NCBI GenBank assembly: GCA_963693085.1
Contig: OY856412.1
Coordinates: 1,064,537,744 to 1,064,601,743 of the forward strand
Length of the DNA: 64,000 bases
Source of the DNA: Alisma plantago-aquatica
Lineage: Eukaryota > Streptophyta > Magnoliopsida > Alismatales > Alismataceae
Reading direction: 5' to 3'
Of this stretch, positions 38,395 to 50,370 are shown in pieces. Below the pieces are notes generated by a model, which worked only from the letters and a program-made list of their open reading frames with translations, did no database searches and had not been told where the DNA came from. Position numbers and translations under genes: made by a program. Positions within the stretch are counted from its first letter, which is position 1; each line of letters starts with the position of its first letter.

Positions 38395-39725
38395 CCTTAT
38401 TTTTCAAATCATATTTAATATTAATAAATTCAAATAAATATCTAGAATTATAAGGAAAATTGTTAAGGCATAATCTTAGGGTAATGGTTTCTACAAAGGA
38501 TTAGGACTTAGGGGGTTGGCGATATTTCCCTTTGCACCATATCATTGGTATAAGTGGACTCCCTTAGACAACGTGATACTTGTTTTTCCATAACCTAGGA
38601 TTTTCTTGAAATAATCTTTCCTCTTAGTTTCTCATGTCTAATATTGTGCTCTTCTCATTAATTTGCTTAATGAAACTTAAAATTTCTTCCCAATTCATCT
38701 CAAGTTAGGGTTCCAAGAAAAAGTAGGATTAAGGCTTCCTCCGCCAACTAAAGATATAGTGTTAATTACAGAAATAGATGTAAATGTGTAACATGAAATT
38801 TATGTCCCTCTGGTGATGGTAAACCCTATAATGACCATAGTATGAGTAGAAATATCCATTCGTTCATAATGGACTTGGGTGGAATAACCCAGTAGGGTAC
38901 CAAAACTCTAGAGGATCAAGGGAATTATAAACCCTAAATTTTAGAGTTAATCACTAACCCTAACCCTTAACCCTAACATTGGGTAATAGGTTTACCCCTA
39001 ATCCTAAGGATATATGGGTAAATTAATACCTTTCACAACTAAAACCTAGAGGGGATTAAAGAAAAGAGAAAATCTGTGTAAGTGGGGTAGCCCAACATAA
39101 TTACCCATTTTTAGTAGCCTTTATCTCACATGCATGCAATATTCCAGCAACCATTTACGTATCTAAAATGTGTGCCCTAAGAGGGTATACATATATATGA
39201 GACACAAAGATAGTATTTAATAATGAAAATGTGATATACAAGATTTTTTTTATCTCATAAGGGTATGTGATTGGACTAGCTAGGGGTCACCCTAAGTCTT
39301 AAAAATATTATGTAGGGGGAACAGTCGCAAAGCACATGGGGCCTTAATGTTGCTTGGAAGCCAAAACTTTCTCACGACAAATTGGCATACACCCCAAGTC
39401 TAGATACTTCCCCTCAAAATGAGTAGAGCAATTTACGTTGGTTTTTAAATATAAAAGTCAATCATGGATGTCCAAGAAGGACCTAACCCTGAATCTAGGT
39501 GTAAGATAATATAGGGTATCTAAGCCCTTTTTACTCATAGTCAAATTAGGAATGTATTGTATAATTATGTGAGTCCTTGGTTGGAGAAATATCAATTTGG
39601 ACACAATAATAGGATCATACCTATAAATGTGATGGTAAAATCATAATTCAAAGTAGATTGTACAATGATACCACTAAATCTTATGGTTTCTCCTATATGG
39701 GATAAGTCACATGACCTAGTGTCAG
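38395..39725 (+). other. Leader/internal region of the LTR element, no intact gag
   Basis: This follows the primer-binding site, where gag would be expected. I cannot read a gag protein and all frames are closed. A short run of AACCCTA-like words (about 38946-38972) is present. Confidence 0.35.
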
Positions 39726-42700
39726 TGTTAGACCCCTGACCTTGCTTTATAAGTAAACATGCTTGGTTAACTTAATTGGGTGCCTAATTCCTTAATAAAT
39801 CCCTAGTGGGTGCTTTGATATCATGTGATAAATATAAGCTTCAAGTTTGGCCTAGTCTAGACGTTGCTTGAGTAAGTTTTGCACTTTATGTGCTTATAAG
39901 GGCTTTATGCAATTTTTTCATAACTAGGGCTATATCTATAATTTTCACATGCATGATGTGCCTCATGAGTTTTCATAATATGTGTGATATATTTGCATCT
40001 TTTAGAAGCTTGAGGCACCACCAAGGTCGATTATTTTGCATGTGAGGTTCACCAACCGATGGAGGTTATAGAGTTTTTGTTTTTGGCCAAGTGAGGGCAT
40101 GATATAATGGGCCACTTGGTGTTGGAACTCGATGGTGCTCCTATGATTGACAACTAATGGTTCCCCTAGCATCAATATCTGATGGTTGAACTAGTTTTGC
40201 ATGGGTATGAGGTTTCGACCATAGGACACACAACATGCATGTCTTGACACCTTAACCCACCTTTCTCTCTCACCTAAGCTTGATATACCCCTCTCATTTC
40301 ACCCAAACAATCTCTTCACACACCTTATTCTTCATGTTGCTACTTGGAGAGGTATAACTATCTTTCTTGGTGGAGGAGACAAGTTCTAGGAAGGAGAAAA
40401 TTGGTCAAGCTCAGTTGCATGTGTTTCTAGGATTGGATCTACCCTTTCTTGGACCGTTTGGAGCTTCCTAACCGTATTGCTGGACCTAAGAAAATTAGAT
40501 CATCTTGTTTCATTCATTTTACTTGGTTCCCTCCTTCTTCTCTCTTCCTTTTTGGATGGATCCATGGTGTTCTTGGTGGATCTTGTGCATGTGGTTGAAA
40601 GACACTTTCTTTCTTCTCTGCTACCCTAGGTTTTCCTTATTCTTAGAAGAAAGGAGAGAGCTTGGATGTTTGGAGTGCTCAAGATAGGGTTTCTTCTCTC
40701 TTTTTCTTGCTTTTTGGACCTTCATCACCTACCTTTAGGCTAGTTGTATAACCTTGTTCATGTTTATTTCCTACTCTTAACTTGCTATGTATAGATCTTG
40801 CTCTAAAAACGTAGTAACTGGTAGAAAGAGGATTCCTTGACTAGGTTTAAGCATATGTAGTAGTTCTTAAGTACATAATATTCCTTGATGTGCCTCTTAA
40901 TATTGTGCACATTTCTTCCTTGGAAGTGGGAGTCCTAGACTTTGCATGCCCATAAAATGATGGTTTCTTTATAGTGAGAAAAGATGGCTTTCCTTCAGTG
41001 TTATGGACTGATTTTCCTCTTGTTTCATGATTTGATGGTTGACTCCTTATGAGTATGACATCTGATGGGTTAACTTATGTCATCTTGTTATGATTCAACG
41101 TCTTACATTTAATTGTTGATTTGATGGATTTCGTTATGCATCACAAATGATCATTTTGCTAATTAAGTGAATAGGGTTTCCTTAGCTTGAGGATTGGTGG
41201 TGTGTTCTCAGTTGTTAATCGTGATGGTCTTGCTTGAGTTTGAGAATTGATGGTCATGCTTCATCCAAAAACTGATGGTTTACTCTTAGTTGTTGTCTTT
41301 ATGGTGCTACTTGTGCCTAAGATCCTTTGTTCATGCTTCATCTGAAAACCAATGCTTTACTCGTAGTTGTTGTCTTAGTGATTTTTCTTGAGTTTGATAA
41401 TGAATGGTCATGATGATACCTAAGTTGATTCTCTCACTAAGTAGGTGAATCGATGGTACTTTAACCCTAAGAAATTACGGTTTTTCTTGATGTTTAAAAT
41501 CTATTTCACCAAGTCTTAACATCTAATGTCTTGCCTAGCCTTGAAAAACAATGGCACCTTTAGCGTTAACAACTGATGTTGTTTCTAGCTTAACAACTGA
41601 TGGATCACCTAGTTGACATCTGCTAGCCTACCTAAGCTTTATTAGATGATGGCCTTCCTAGTTCTTGAAACTGATGGCTATCCTTGATTAAAATTTTATG
41701 GTTCTTCTAGTTTGGCCAAATGATGGTTGTGTTAGTTCTGTCAAATGATGGTTTGTTGACTTGTAACAACTGATGGGCTTCCTATGTTTCACAACTGATG
41801 GCCTCACCAGGTCCATGATGTTATGGCTTCTCTATGTGAATGACTCTATGGAGTTGTCTGTTTTGAATCTAATGGTTTTGTTTGAAGTCTAAGATGCAAT
41901 GGTTATGCCTTGTGCTATGTATGAGTCCATACGTGTGCATGATATGTGATCTGATGGTCTCTGTTTGAAGCACATAACTTGATGGTTTGTGTTTGGAGCA
42001 TATGATTCGATGGTGTTGTTTTGGCTTAAGTATACCCATGATCTGATGGAAATTCTATGCGTAATAATCTATGTTTTCTCCTAAGTGTGTGTACAAACTG
42101 ATGGTTTAGTTATGAGTGTTGATTTGTAACATCAATTCAATCTACCTTGTTGAACCTAACATAAAGTAATTAAGTGGGGATGGTTAAATATACTTGTCTT
42201 CCTTTATGAGATGATGATGGAAGGATACTCTCATAATGTAAGGGTAACCCTGCTAGGTTACCTTGTGAACATCATCTTTCTTATCATTAATGTAATCTTA
42301 TGCTAAATGGATGCACGACAAGTGAGTGTTGATAATATTTATAACCTTTTACAAAGGTGTTGAAAGATAATGATATTCTTGGAGGAGACTATGTGAATGG
42401 TATTAGTGGCCTTTGGGCATGATTTGAGCCATAGTGAAGGTGTAATCCTCTTAATGTGTGATAAAGGGTTGATATCATGTGATGGTGTGATAAAGAAAAT
42501 GTCTCATACATTTTATATCTTCTGGAGTTGTTATATACCATTGTTTATAGAAATGAATTAGGGTTTGTATGAAAAACTTGGTTGACACATCCTTAATTCA
42601 CCCAATTAGAAATAACTAATCAAGTAAAAATTTAGTCATGTAGTGCCCTGTGCCATATAACTATTCTAGTTTCAGAACTTGTTGGATAGGGAAACGAGTA

Positions 42701-44012
42701 TTTCAAAAGGAAAGCTCGAAATCATATATTTTATAGTATGTGTAGGAGTATGGAAAATATATCCTTGTCATCCTAATCCCAAGGTTTGGAGGATGGCTGT
42801 AGTCATTCCTTGGATTGAGAGCGGTCGAGGCAATGTCTCAGATATATGTACATGTGATATGATTGAGGACAGTTGTGGTTATACCTCATATGATAGGGTT
42901 TTGAATACCCTTATTTCTAGTGTTGTGGCATGTGTTCAAGGGTGGACTAGGCTGATTGTAGCTTGATAGATATGTTGTTGCAGCGGACTTGTACTGACTG
43001 AGGGGAAGGGATCCTAGGATTTTGGCTCTCCTAAGTATTGTACATAATTGATTACGACTTCTTAGTGGTTAGTTGGAAGTTTGAGTGGTACACCTCAAAC
43101 TCCCTAGGGCTAAATAAAATATGTAATCCAGCTGTGTAGCATATATGTTTGGTTTATATAAAACTTTGCATTGGATGATAACCCTTTCCTGACTTCTTTT
43201 ATGTATATAGATGACACATAATGCAATAGGAGAAGTTAGCCATGCTTATGTTGTTAGCCATGCTTATGTTGTTAGCCATGCTTATGCTATTTTCCATGCT
43301 TATGCTATTAACCATGGTTATGTTGTTATCTATGCTTATGATGTTGGCCAAGCTTATGATGATAGTTGTGCCTATGATGTTAAGTTATGCTTAATATTTT
43401 GTGTATAATGAACCCTTCCATTTTACAATTAAGACTCTGATTATGACTGATTCTTAATAAGGATTTTATATTTGGAACATCCATCTTGTTATATTATCTA
43501 TTGTAATAAATAAACATTGTTGAGAGTTATATCTCTTGTTGGATCATGGGTCTCACCACGTCAGTCACCACATCTTTTAGGTGATTACAATAGCGCCAAC
43601 CAACCTGTGCCACCAAGGAGAAGCTATCTTGGAAGAACCTTAGAAGATGGTTGTTTGGTTGTCTAGTGTGTCCTAGAGTTGTTTTTATACTCTTAGGTTC
43701 GTGCATGAAAGTTTCTATATGATGTTTCAATCAACTCAAGTTTTAATTGCCTTTTGCTGCTTGTAAATGTTGAATATATGGATAAGACCTTCTATAGACA
43801 TGTTGTGGTTGAGGCCACAAAGCAGCTGTAAAAGATACTTGGCATGAAATATGAACTTATGCAAGATTTTGGGTCTTTATTTTAATGTTCTTAGACATAT
43901 TTCTAAAAATAATACTAGTTTTATCTCTTAGCCCCTTTTATTGATGTGACTAACTAGTGATTGGTCGTGCTTTGATTTTGAGTAATATCATTTTACATGA
44001 TAGGTTGTCACA
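39726..44012 (+). mobile_element. Candidate very long LTR (about 4.3 kb) of a nested gypsy-type element
   Basis: The start TGTTAGACCCCTGACC resembles the LTR start TGTAAGGACCCTGACC at 61753. The end '...ggttgtcaca' (44012) is followed by 'tttggtggtgttagatc', which could be a worn initiator-Met primer site. The body has no coding sequence but repeats the word 'ctgatgg' dozens of times between about 40130 and 42110. It also holds an 18-base minisatellite. Boundaries are inferred from termini only, and the region could be two LTR pieces. Confidence 0.35.
43235..43390. repeat. 18-bp minisatellite, about nine units
   Basis: Units of 'gttagccatgcttatgtt' type repeat head to tail and decay towards the right. 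The plus strand stays open and would give a 6-residue repeat (SHAYVV). The ORF has only 65 codons and no other support, so I treat it as a minisatellite. Confidence 0.8.
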
Positions 44013-44690
44013 TTTGGTGGTGTTAGATCTTAGGGTATGCTGAGTCTATAGGGACACTAGGACTTAGGACTAGGATGATAACTAAGCGATGAACATGACA
44101 TGAATATGGTGCATACTGCCTAAACTCAGTACTTGGATGCCCTATCCAGGTATCCAATTATTGAGGAAAAGGTAAGTGTGGAACAATTTGATTGTTATCT
44201 TTCTAATTTCTCTTATCAAGGAGTCAGTTGGAAACAATATAAAGAGAATAATAATAAGAAATCATGATGAAAATGTCTTAACCTTACCCTAAAGAAAGAT
44301 GAAAATCGTATCATATCTCATCCAAACTTGAATGTTTGGAAACTAAATAGAAATATATGACACCATGAAGCTTAAATATGAATATAAATAACCCAAAGAG
44401 GAGTTCCAGAAACTATGGTTCTCAAAGATAATTAAGTAAAAGGGAGATAAATCTATGTTAATGGAATGGTTCAAGGTGTAAAGTTCATCTGGGAAAAGGA
44501 AAAATCCACCGATAGACGTGATATGAGATGATAAATGAGAATAATGATTGATGAGCAAAGTGAAACCTAAGTTAATCTCAGGCCAATACATACGTCTAAG
44601 AAGGTGTTAATGTAAAATTGTCATGACATGTAAAAGAAATTAAAGATACATGGTCCTTGTTAAATGAGGAGAATGTGAAATATGATGAAC
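44013..44690 (+). other. Internal region of a decayed LTR element, no readable protein
   Basis: Sequence between the candidate primer site and the CACTA-2 target site. All frames are interrupted. It probably joins the pol remnant on the far side of CACTA-2 (50388 onward). Confidence 0.3.
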
Positions 44691-44714
44691 TACCACTACT
44701 ACAGAACCTACCTT

Positions 44715-45060
44715 TAGTGTCGGTTATTTAAAGCATGTAGTGTCGGTTTATAAGCGACACCTATGTGGGTGACACTAAAAGTCCAACCATTGGTCGTCGG
44801 TTCCATAACCGACACCCAAACTCTTCGCGCGCCATCATGGGACTATAGTCGTCGGTTATTAGGTAATCACCCGACAACCAAACCCTTCGCGCCACAGTAA
44901 GGGCGCCATCTTGGGCACCATCCTTGTCGGTTATCTACAAATAACCGACAACCAATCCCTTCGCGCCACACAAAATAGATGCCGGTTATTTGTAAAAACC
45001 CGACACTATAACATTGTGTGTCGGTTATTAAGAAATAACCGACGACTATTGTTTTTTTTT
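44715..45060. repeat. Left subterminal repeat array of CACTA-2
   Basis: Many copies of 'gtcggtt' and its complement 'aaccgac', often paired head to head across a short A/T spacer. In En/Spm elements such motifs bind the transposon-encoded TNPA-type protein; that role here is inferred. Confidence 0.85.
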
Positions 45061-45443
45061 TTGCTGTCAGTCTGCAGACCTGCTGTGGCTGGTCGCAGGA
45101 TGAGAAACCTATTCAGTTCAGTTATGAACTGCAGGTTTTACGACATCCATTGATATCAGCCGACAACAGGCCGCAAACTTGCAAAATTAACAATAATAAA
45201 ATAGCACATGTATATAGAAATGCAACCTGCAGTTCCATTTTATTTTCACACATTTATAAACATTCACACATGCTATAAATCTGTAGTTCCATTGATTCAC
45301 ATTCACACATGTAGACTTCATATAGCAACCAACACTTTCATTCATTTTCATTCAAACACATGTAGAAACATCCAGACATGTAGAAACATTCACACATATA
45401 TTATAATTCAAAAATTCATTTACAAAGTATCATTGTTTAGTCA

Positions 45444-48400
45444 TTATTCACTATCAGGATCCCAATTATATTTTAAAACCCCCACTAATTGTATGGCTAT
45501 TGCCCATTTTTCTACTACTTCATTTAATTCTCCCTTCGTATAGGGAGCATCTACTTTCGGTAAGTCCTTTCCTGTATTGGGGTCCATTTTAAACACCTGT
45601 AAAGAGAATGATGTATAATTAATGAGCTATAAATAAGATTGATATATTTCATATTATCTCTTGTCAGCTATATAATACCTCAGCAATACAACCGATGTCC
45701 ATTGCGGCATTTTTGACAAGTATGTGCATATATCGCATGACATAGTATCCACATGCCCATCCGTTGTCTTGTGTAGCACACTATAAATTCAAACATACAA
45801 AATATTAAAAAATACAACTAATTAAGCATTGTTCACATAAATAATATATACATATATTGCAGTAGGGAACTTACTTTCACGTTCTTCCAAATTATTGGAT
45901 TGTTCTTTTTCGTGGGGACCTTTCCTCCAGCCTTTTTGTACTCCTCAAAACCCCTACATGTTAATGTAACACAGAACATTGCAATTAAATAGTAATGTAA
46001 TAACATATGTTAACGGATATGAAAAATGAAATATTTCTCACCGAAATATTGCCATTTTCATTTTGTGTCCAAATCTTGTATTCAGTTTACTCCCCGAAGG
46101 ATCTAGATAATAGACAGTGAACGTCTCGGGGGAAATAACCAATAACTCCCAATGCTTACCACTACAGGTAAAAAAGTTATAAATTAATAACTCAAAATTA
46201 AAATAAAATGTAATTTTCTTAAGTCCAAATTATAATAAGCAAAATAAACTTACTTTACATTGAATGGAGCCATTATCACTGTCTTCTTTTTTTTAGCAAA
46301 AATAGAAAAAGCCTCACAGCAGTATTGTTGAACTGATGTAGGGTCTTTAACTACTAGACTAATCAAGGATGGAATCAAAAACCCTACATGTTCGAATCCA
46401 TAATCTGCACATATGTTGTCTAAGTAGCTGCAAAATATGTATTAATTACGCATGCATTAATAAATAAGTAACCAGATCACCAGATCATACACAAGGTATA
46501 TGGATGTATAAAGAATATCTCACCTTATCCATAGCTCTATCACATATGTATTTAGCCAATCATTTCGAAACATCTCCAAAATATCTTGTATAAATATTTT
46601 TGTTTCGTATGACTGACATGTAGAATCTGAATCAGAAGAAACAATTATAGGGGAGTATATATCATGTTCCCCTAACCATACTGCCATACCCCTATAGTTA
46701 GGACCTAACGGGACAGGTAGGTCCTGTGGAACCCAACTAGGTAATGCAGGAGGTGGAAGTGGAGGCCTAGATGTTGTGGGTGTCTTCTTTTTAACCTGTA
46801 TATATATATATAATAATTTCAGATCAACTGTCAGCATATACAAACACTAACAATTGAACGTAATGTAAATTTACCACACCTTTTCAGTAAATAAGACATA
46901 CGCTTTTTCCCACAATATCACTCCGCCTAGTGCCTCACCAAGCGTTTCACAATCTGGGTGGGCATATGGTAGTTGAAGTCCCTCAAATTGGGGGAATACA
47001 TGTATCAGGCTCACCCGAATACAACCAACTGGTACTGGAGACCCGTGACATGTTTCCCCTGGTAGGGATGGGTAAGCCGACGCCTCTGCCACGACATATT
47101 CTTTACTTTTTAGATGGCATGGCCTCAACCCCTACAAATTTTTGTGTAAAGAATGTTATATACATATATACATATCATCTTTTTTGAAACGACTACACTG
47201 TCATATATACGTATCATCTTGAATTAAAAAACTAGTTACTATGTCATAAAAATACTTACAGTGGATGTGCTAGGTGGTGGGTCTACAGGATTACTCCCAA
47301 CCTCTGCAGTAGGAGTAGGAGTAGAGGCTGCAGTAGGTATTGGCTGGTAAGTGGCAGTCTGAGATGCCTGCCACTTTTGTATTGCTTCTTCGAGTTTCCT
47401 GTCAAATAGCTTATCCACCTATACATGGATAAAAGAAACGTCAAATTCTAATTTTTGAATTCTCTTTTAAAATAACATCTACAAGGGAAAAATATGTTAC
47501 CTCTTCTTGTGAAAGTCCCGCTTTTGGGACATGTTTGCGCTGGGATGGCCCAAAATAAGCTTTGATGCCCACACCAGCGCCTGCAGCCCTAACACGTCCA
47601 GGATGCTCTGGGTTACCCAGAGCAACTGTCAATTCATCCCTTGTTCCCTCAGGGATGAACTTTCCTTGTTTCCTCAGCTCGTGCAGCTCCCGCTAATCGC
47701 CAAAACAAAAATTTGTACTTAAGTAAACAACACAAATAATCAATATTCGAATGATTGTTGTAAGAGTTGTATTTTACCATTTTTGCAGCCGCCTCAGCAG
47801 TTGCGGCCTTAGTTAATTCTCCCTTCTTATTTTGCCTCCCAGCTATCCAGATATCATGGCGAGGCAGAGGTGTGCTACCTATGGTAGAGGACTCCTGAGT
47901 AGCAGCAGACTGAGCAGCAGCAGCCTCAGCCTGTAGTCTTTGGCGAACGCCTGCATATCCTCTTGGACCCATTGTGTGGTCGTGCACATTCATCGCACGC
48001 CTTGATCTTTGTGCATCACTGAGGGCCTAGTTAGTATGCACATTAATGATTTGGTTAGTAACACTAAATGTTAATCTTGAATAAGTGAATACAACATATA
48101 TTAATTAGTGAGATTGAGACTGACGCCTAATACCTTGAATTCATCAGTTTGTCTTGAAGCGACAAACGCGTCCCATTCTTCTTTGTCCAGGAAGTTCCAC
48201 TGTTCAGTGGCTGTCTTCTTCCTCTTCTCGGCTTCTTTTACGTATTCTCTGGTGAGATTTGTCCTATAGTTCCTTAGGACTCTCCCACAGTGTTGCATCA
48301 TGCCTTTACGATGCAGCTTTTCATCCAATGCAAATATACTCTGCAAAATAGAATTGTTATTAACTAGTATCCAAAAATTTAGTAATCTACAAAATAGAAT

Positions 48401-48873
48401 TGCAAATTAATAATAACTCACGCATAAATCCCTCCATATTGTGTCTTTCTTCTCCTTAGAAACGTTATGCCAAGAATCTAAGCGACAACCGCAATGGCTA
48501 CGAGTAACATATCCAAGATATGAAATAAATGAATTGCGATTCACACCACATGCATTTCCTGCATTATCAAAATCCACAACAAGTTTGGGTCCATTGCCCT
48601 TTTGCGCAATTAACTTCTTCATCATAGTGATGCTCCTTCTCTTGTCAACTTTTTGTTGTTGTTGATCAAGTGCCTCAAGTGCTGTAGATGGTACCTGTGC
48701 ATCATCAACCTAAAATTTGACAAAATAATTCACATTTAGAAGATATAACTATAAATGGACATATAGATATAAATATATGATATATTTTTAAAACCTACGT
48801 TGTGAGGCGGCGCATTGATGTCCTCACCCTCACGGTAGTCATCAAGACGGTCATCAGGAGAATGGTCAGCCAT
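45444..48873 (-). CDS. Transposon-borne En/Spm-type protein with C-terminal Ulp1-like cysteine protease, 773 residues
   Basis: Thirteen exons join in phase: 48873-48799, 48709-48422, 48340-48134, 48026-47778, 47692-47501, 47418-47260, 47131-46880, 46795-46524, 46427-46254, 46161-46042, 45953-45875, 45780-45679, 45596-45444 (TAA). All introns read GT...AG and the coding total is 2322 nt. Residues 1-25 are acidic. Residues 26-190 match the plant En/Spm (Ptta) transposase-type domain ('GPKLVVDFDNAG', 'SFISYLGYVTRSHCG', 'KEKKDTIW'). Residues 191-273 hold 'GPRGYAGVRQRLQAE' and 'GRQNKKGEL'. Residues 391-474 resemble DUF8039 ('YAHPDCETLGEALGGVILW'). From about 565 lies a C48 Ulp1-like fold with His626 (KHWELL), Asp643 (YYLDP), Gln693 (TQDNGW) and Cys699 (WACGYYVM). 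The Gln-Cys spacing is six, as in Ulp1. Family members cleave SUMO or similar modifiers. The substrate here is unknown. The start ATG is shared by all three CACTA copies. The exon model is my manual prediction. Confidence 0.85.
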
Positions 48874-48879
48874 CTGCAA

Positions 48880-49555
48880 ATTCACATTGTAAAGTAATTC
48901 ACATTATAAATCAGGAGAAGAGGTCTTTGAACAAACAAATAGATAAAAACATGAGTATTTTTGTTCTAAGAGGCACCGTATAGCAACATCATTATTTTAT
49001 CACAAGTTGTGTCCACAATCATTTTTTATTGTGTCAAGATGCTTTTATGCTAATGGCATTTTCAATTTATCTGAATCACAATGATCAAGAATAATATCCA
49101 TTCATGGTTTGTATATATGAATCAAAGATTATTTTAGATAAACCAATGAAACATAATGATCATGATGAAGCATATCCATGATGTAATGATAGAACAATTG
49201 AAGCATATACAATGATAAACATATAAATGCAATAATTATGATTATTTAAAACAAATTTCAATACACACATGGTTCATGTATAGATATTCCAAGGGTTACC
49301 ATGAAAACAGTAATTTTCTTTTAAATATGATTCATAGATACAAATGATCTCATATAAGTGTTCCAAAGATGATTTGTGCATGTAAAACAGTTATTAATGG
49401 CAAATAGATAGCACATTGATCCTTTGTAGAATTATTCAGCAGACTTATTTCAGACTGACATCAGTAACCTACTCGGTCGAAGATTTCTTGACCGACTGAC
49501 TGCTCGGTCGAAGATTTCTCGACCGATCAGGTTTCTGTATTGTTTTCAGAACCAT
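48880..49555. other. AT-rich upstream region of the CACTA-2 gene
   Basis: No coding signal. Directly upstream of the minus-strand start codon, so it should contain the promoter or leader. At 49470-49530 there are two copies of a 'tcggtcgaagatttct(t/c)gaccga' palindrome about 30 bases apart. Confidence 0.4.
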
Positions 49556-49559
49556 TTTC

Positions 49560-49960
49560 AGTAAGGAGCAAGGAGAGCAGCTGGAGGTGAAGCTTACAGT
49601 GCAGGAGCAAGGAGAGCAGCTGGAGGTGACGGCGAGCGGCGACGATGAGCGGTCTGCGGCAGAGGAACGACGGTGAGAGCGTCGGCGACGGCGAGCGGAG
49701 AGCTGGAGGTGACGGCGAGCGGCGACGACGAGCGGTCTGCGGCAGAGGAACGGCGGCGAGAGCGTCGGCGACGGCGAGTGGAGAGCTGGAGGCGACGGCG
49801 AGCGGCGGCGAGAGCGTCGACGGCGACGACGGCGAGCGGTGTGCGGCAGACGAACGGCGGCGCGGGGAGGAACCGGCAACGGCGGGGGAAATCGCCAGAC
49901 CTAGCGCGCACGACAATGAAACAGAGACGATGGGGAAAAGTTCTGTTCGCCACGGCTATT
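49560..49960. repeat. GC-rich minisatellite block inside CACTA-2
   Basis: The word 'gcggtctgcggcagagg' starts at 49649, 49732 and (variant) 49836, giving units of about 83 and 104 bp made of 'gacggcgagcgg' and 'gagagctggagg' words. A 27-base 'aggagcaaggagagcagctgg...' doublet precedes it. It lies upstream of the minus-strand gene, just inside the right subterminal repeats. All frames are open from composition, and no family is recognised. Confidence 0.85.
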
Positions 49961-49969
49961 AAGTTGACA

Positions 49970-50370
49970 ATATGTGTCGGTTATTTAAAAAAAAACGACA
50001 ACTAAACTAACAGTGTCGGCTCTTTGAAGAAAACCGACGACTATATTACATAATTTTTGTCGGTTCATAAATAAAAGACAACCGACAACTATTCCTGTCT
50101 CGCGCATCCCCTTTAGTAGTCGGTTATTTATTAAAGAACCGACAACATATGTCAAATTTTGGAGCCAATTTTTTCGCTGGAATTTTGGGTTTGGCGGTTG
50201 AGTTTATGTGTCGGTTGTTTATTAAATAACCGACGATTATTGAAAGCGGTACCCGTGTCTGGTCGACCTTCACATATTGGATGTCGGTTTCTGTTAAAAA
50301 CCGACATATTAGTGTTTATGTGTCGGTTTTTGTATACAACCGACACCTTGAAAACCGACTTTATAAGCCA
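49970..50370. repeat. Right subterminal repeat array of CACTA-2
   Basis: At least ten 'gtcggtt' or 'aaccgac' motifs, mostly as inverted pairs such as 'gtcggttatttattaaagaaccgac', giving a chain of possible hairpins. It matches the layout of the left end. Confidence 0.85.

Noticed and set aside
38383..38396. Match to initiator-Met tRNA
   Set aside because: Only the 3'-end complement is present, directly after an LTR. It is a primer-binding site, not a tRNA gene.
38946..38972. Short run of AACCCTA-like words, possible interstitial telomere
   Set aside because: Only about three imperfect units, too short and irregular. Similar words are scattered across the AT-rich DNA.
49469..50005. Five overlapping Arg/Ser/Ala-rich frames in the GC block of CACTA-2
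   Set aside because: Same reason: composition-driven frames over a minisatellite, on both strands.
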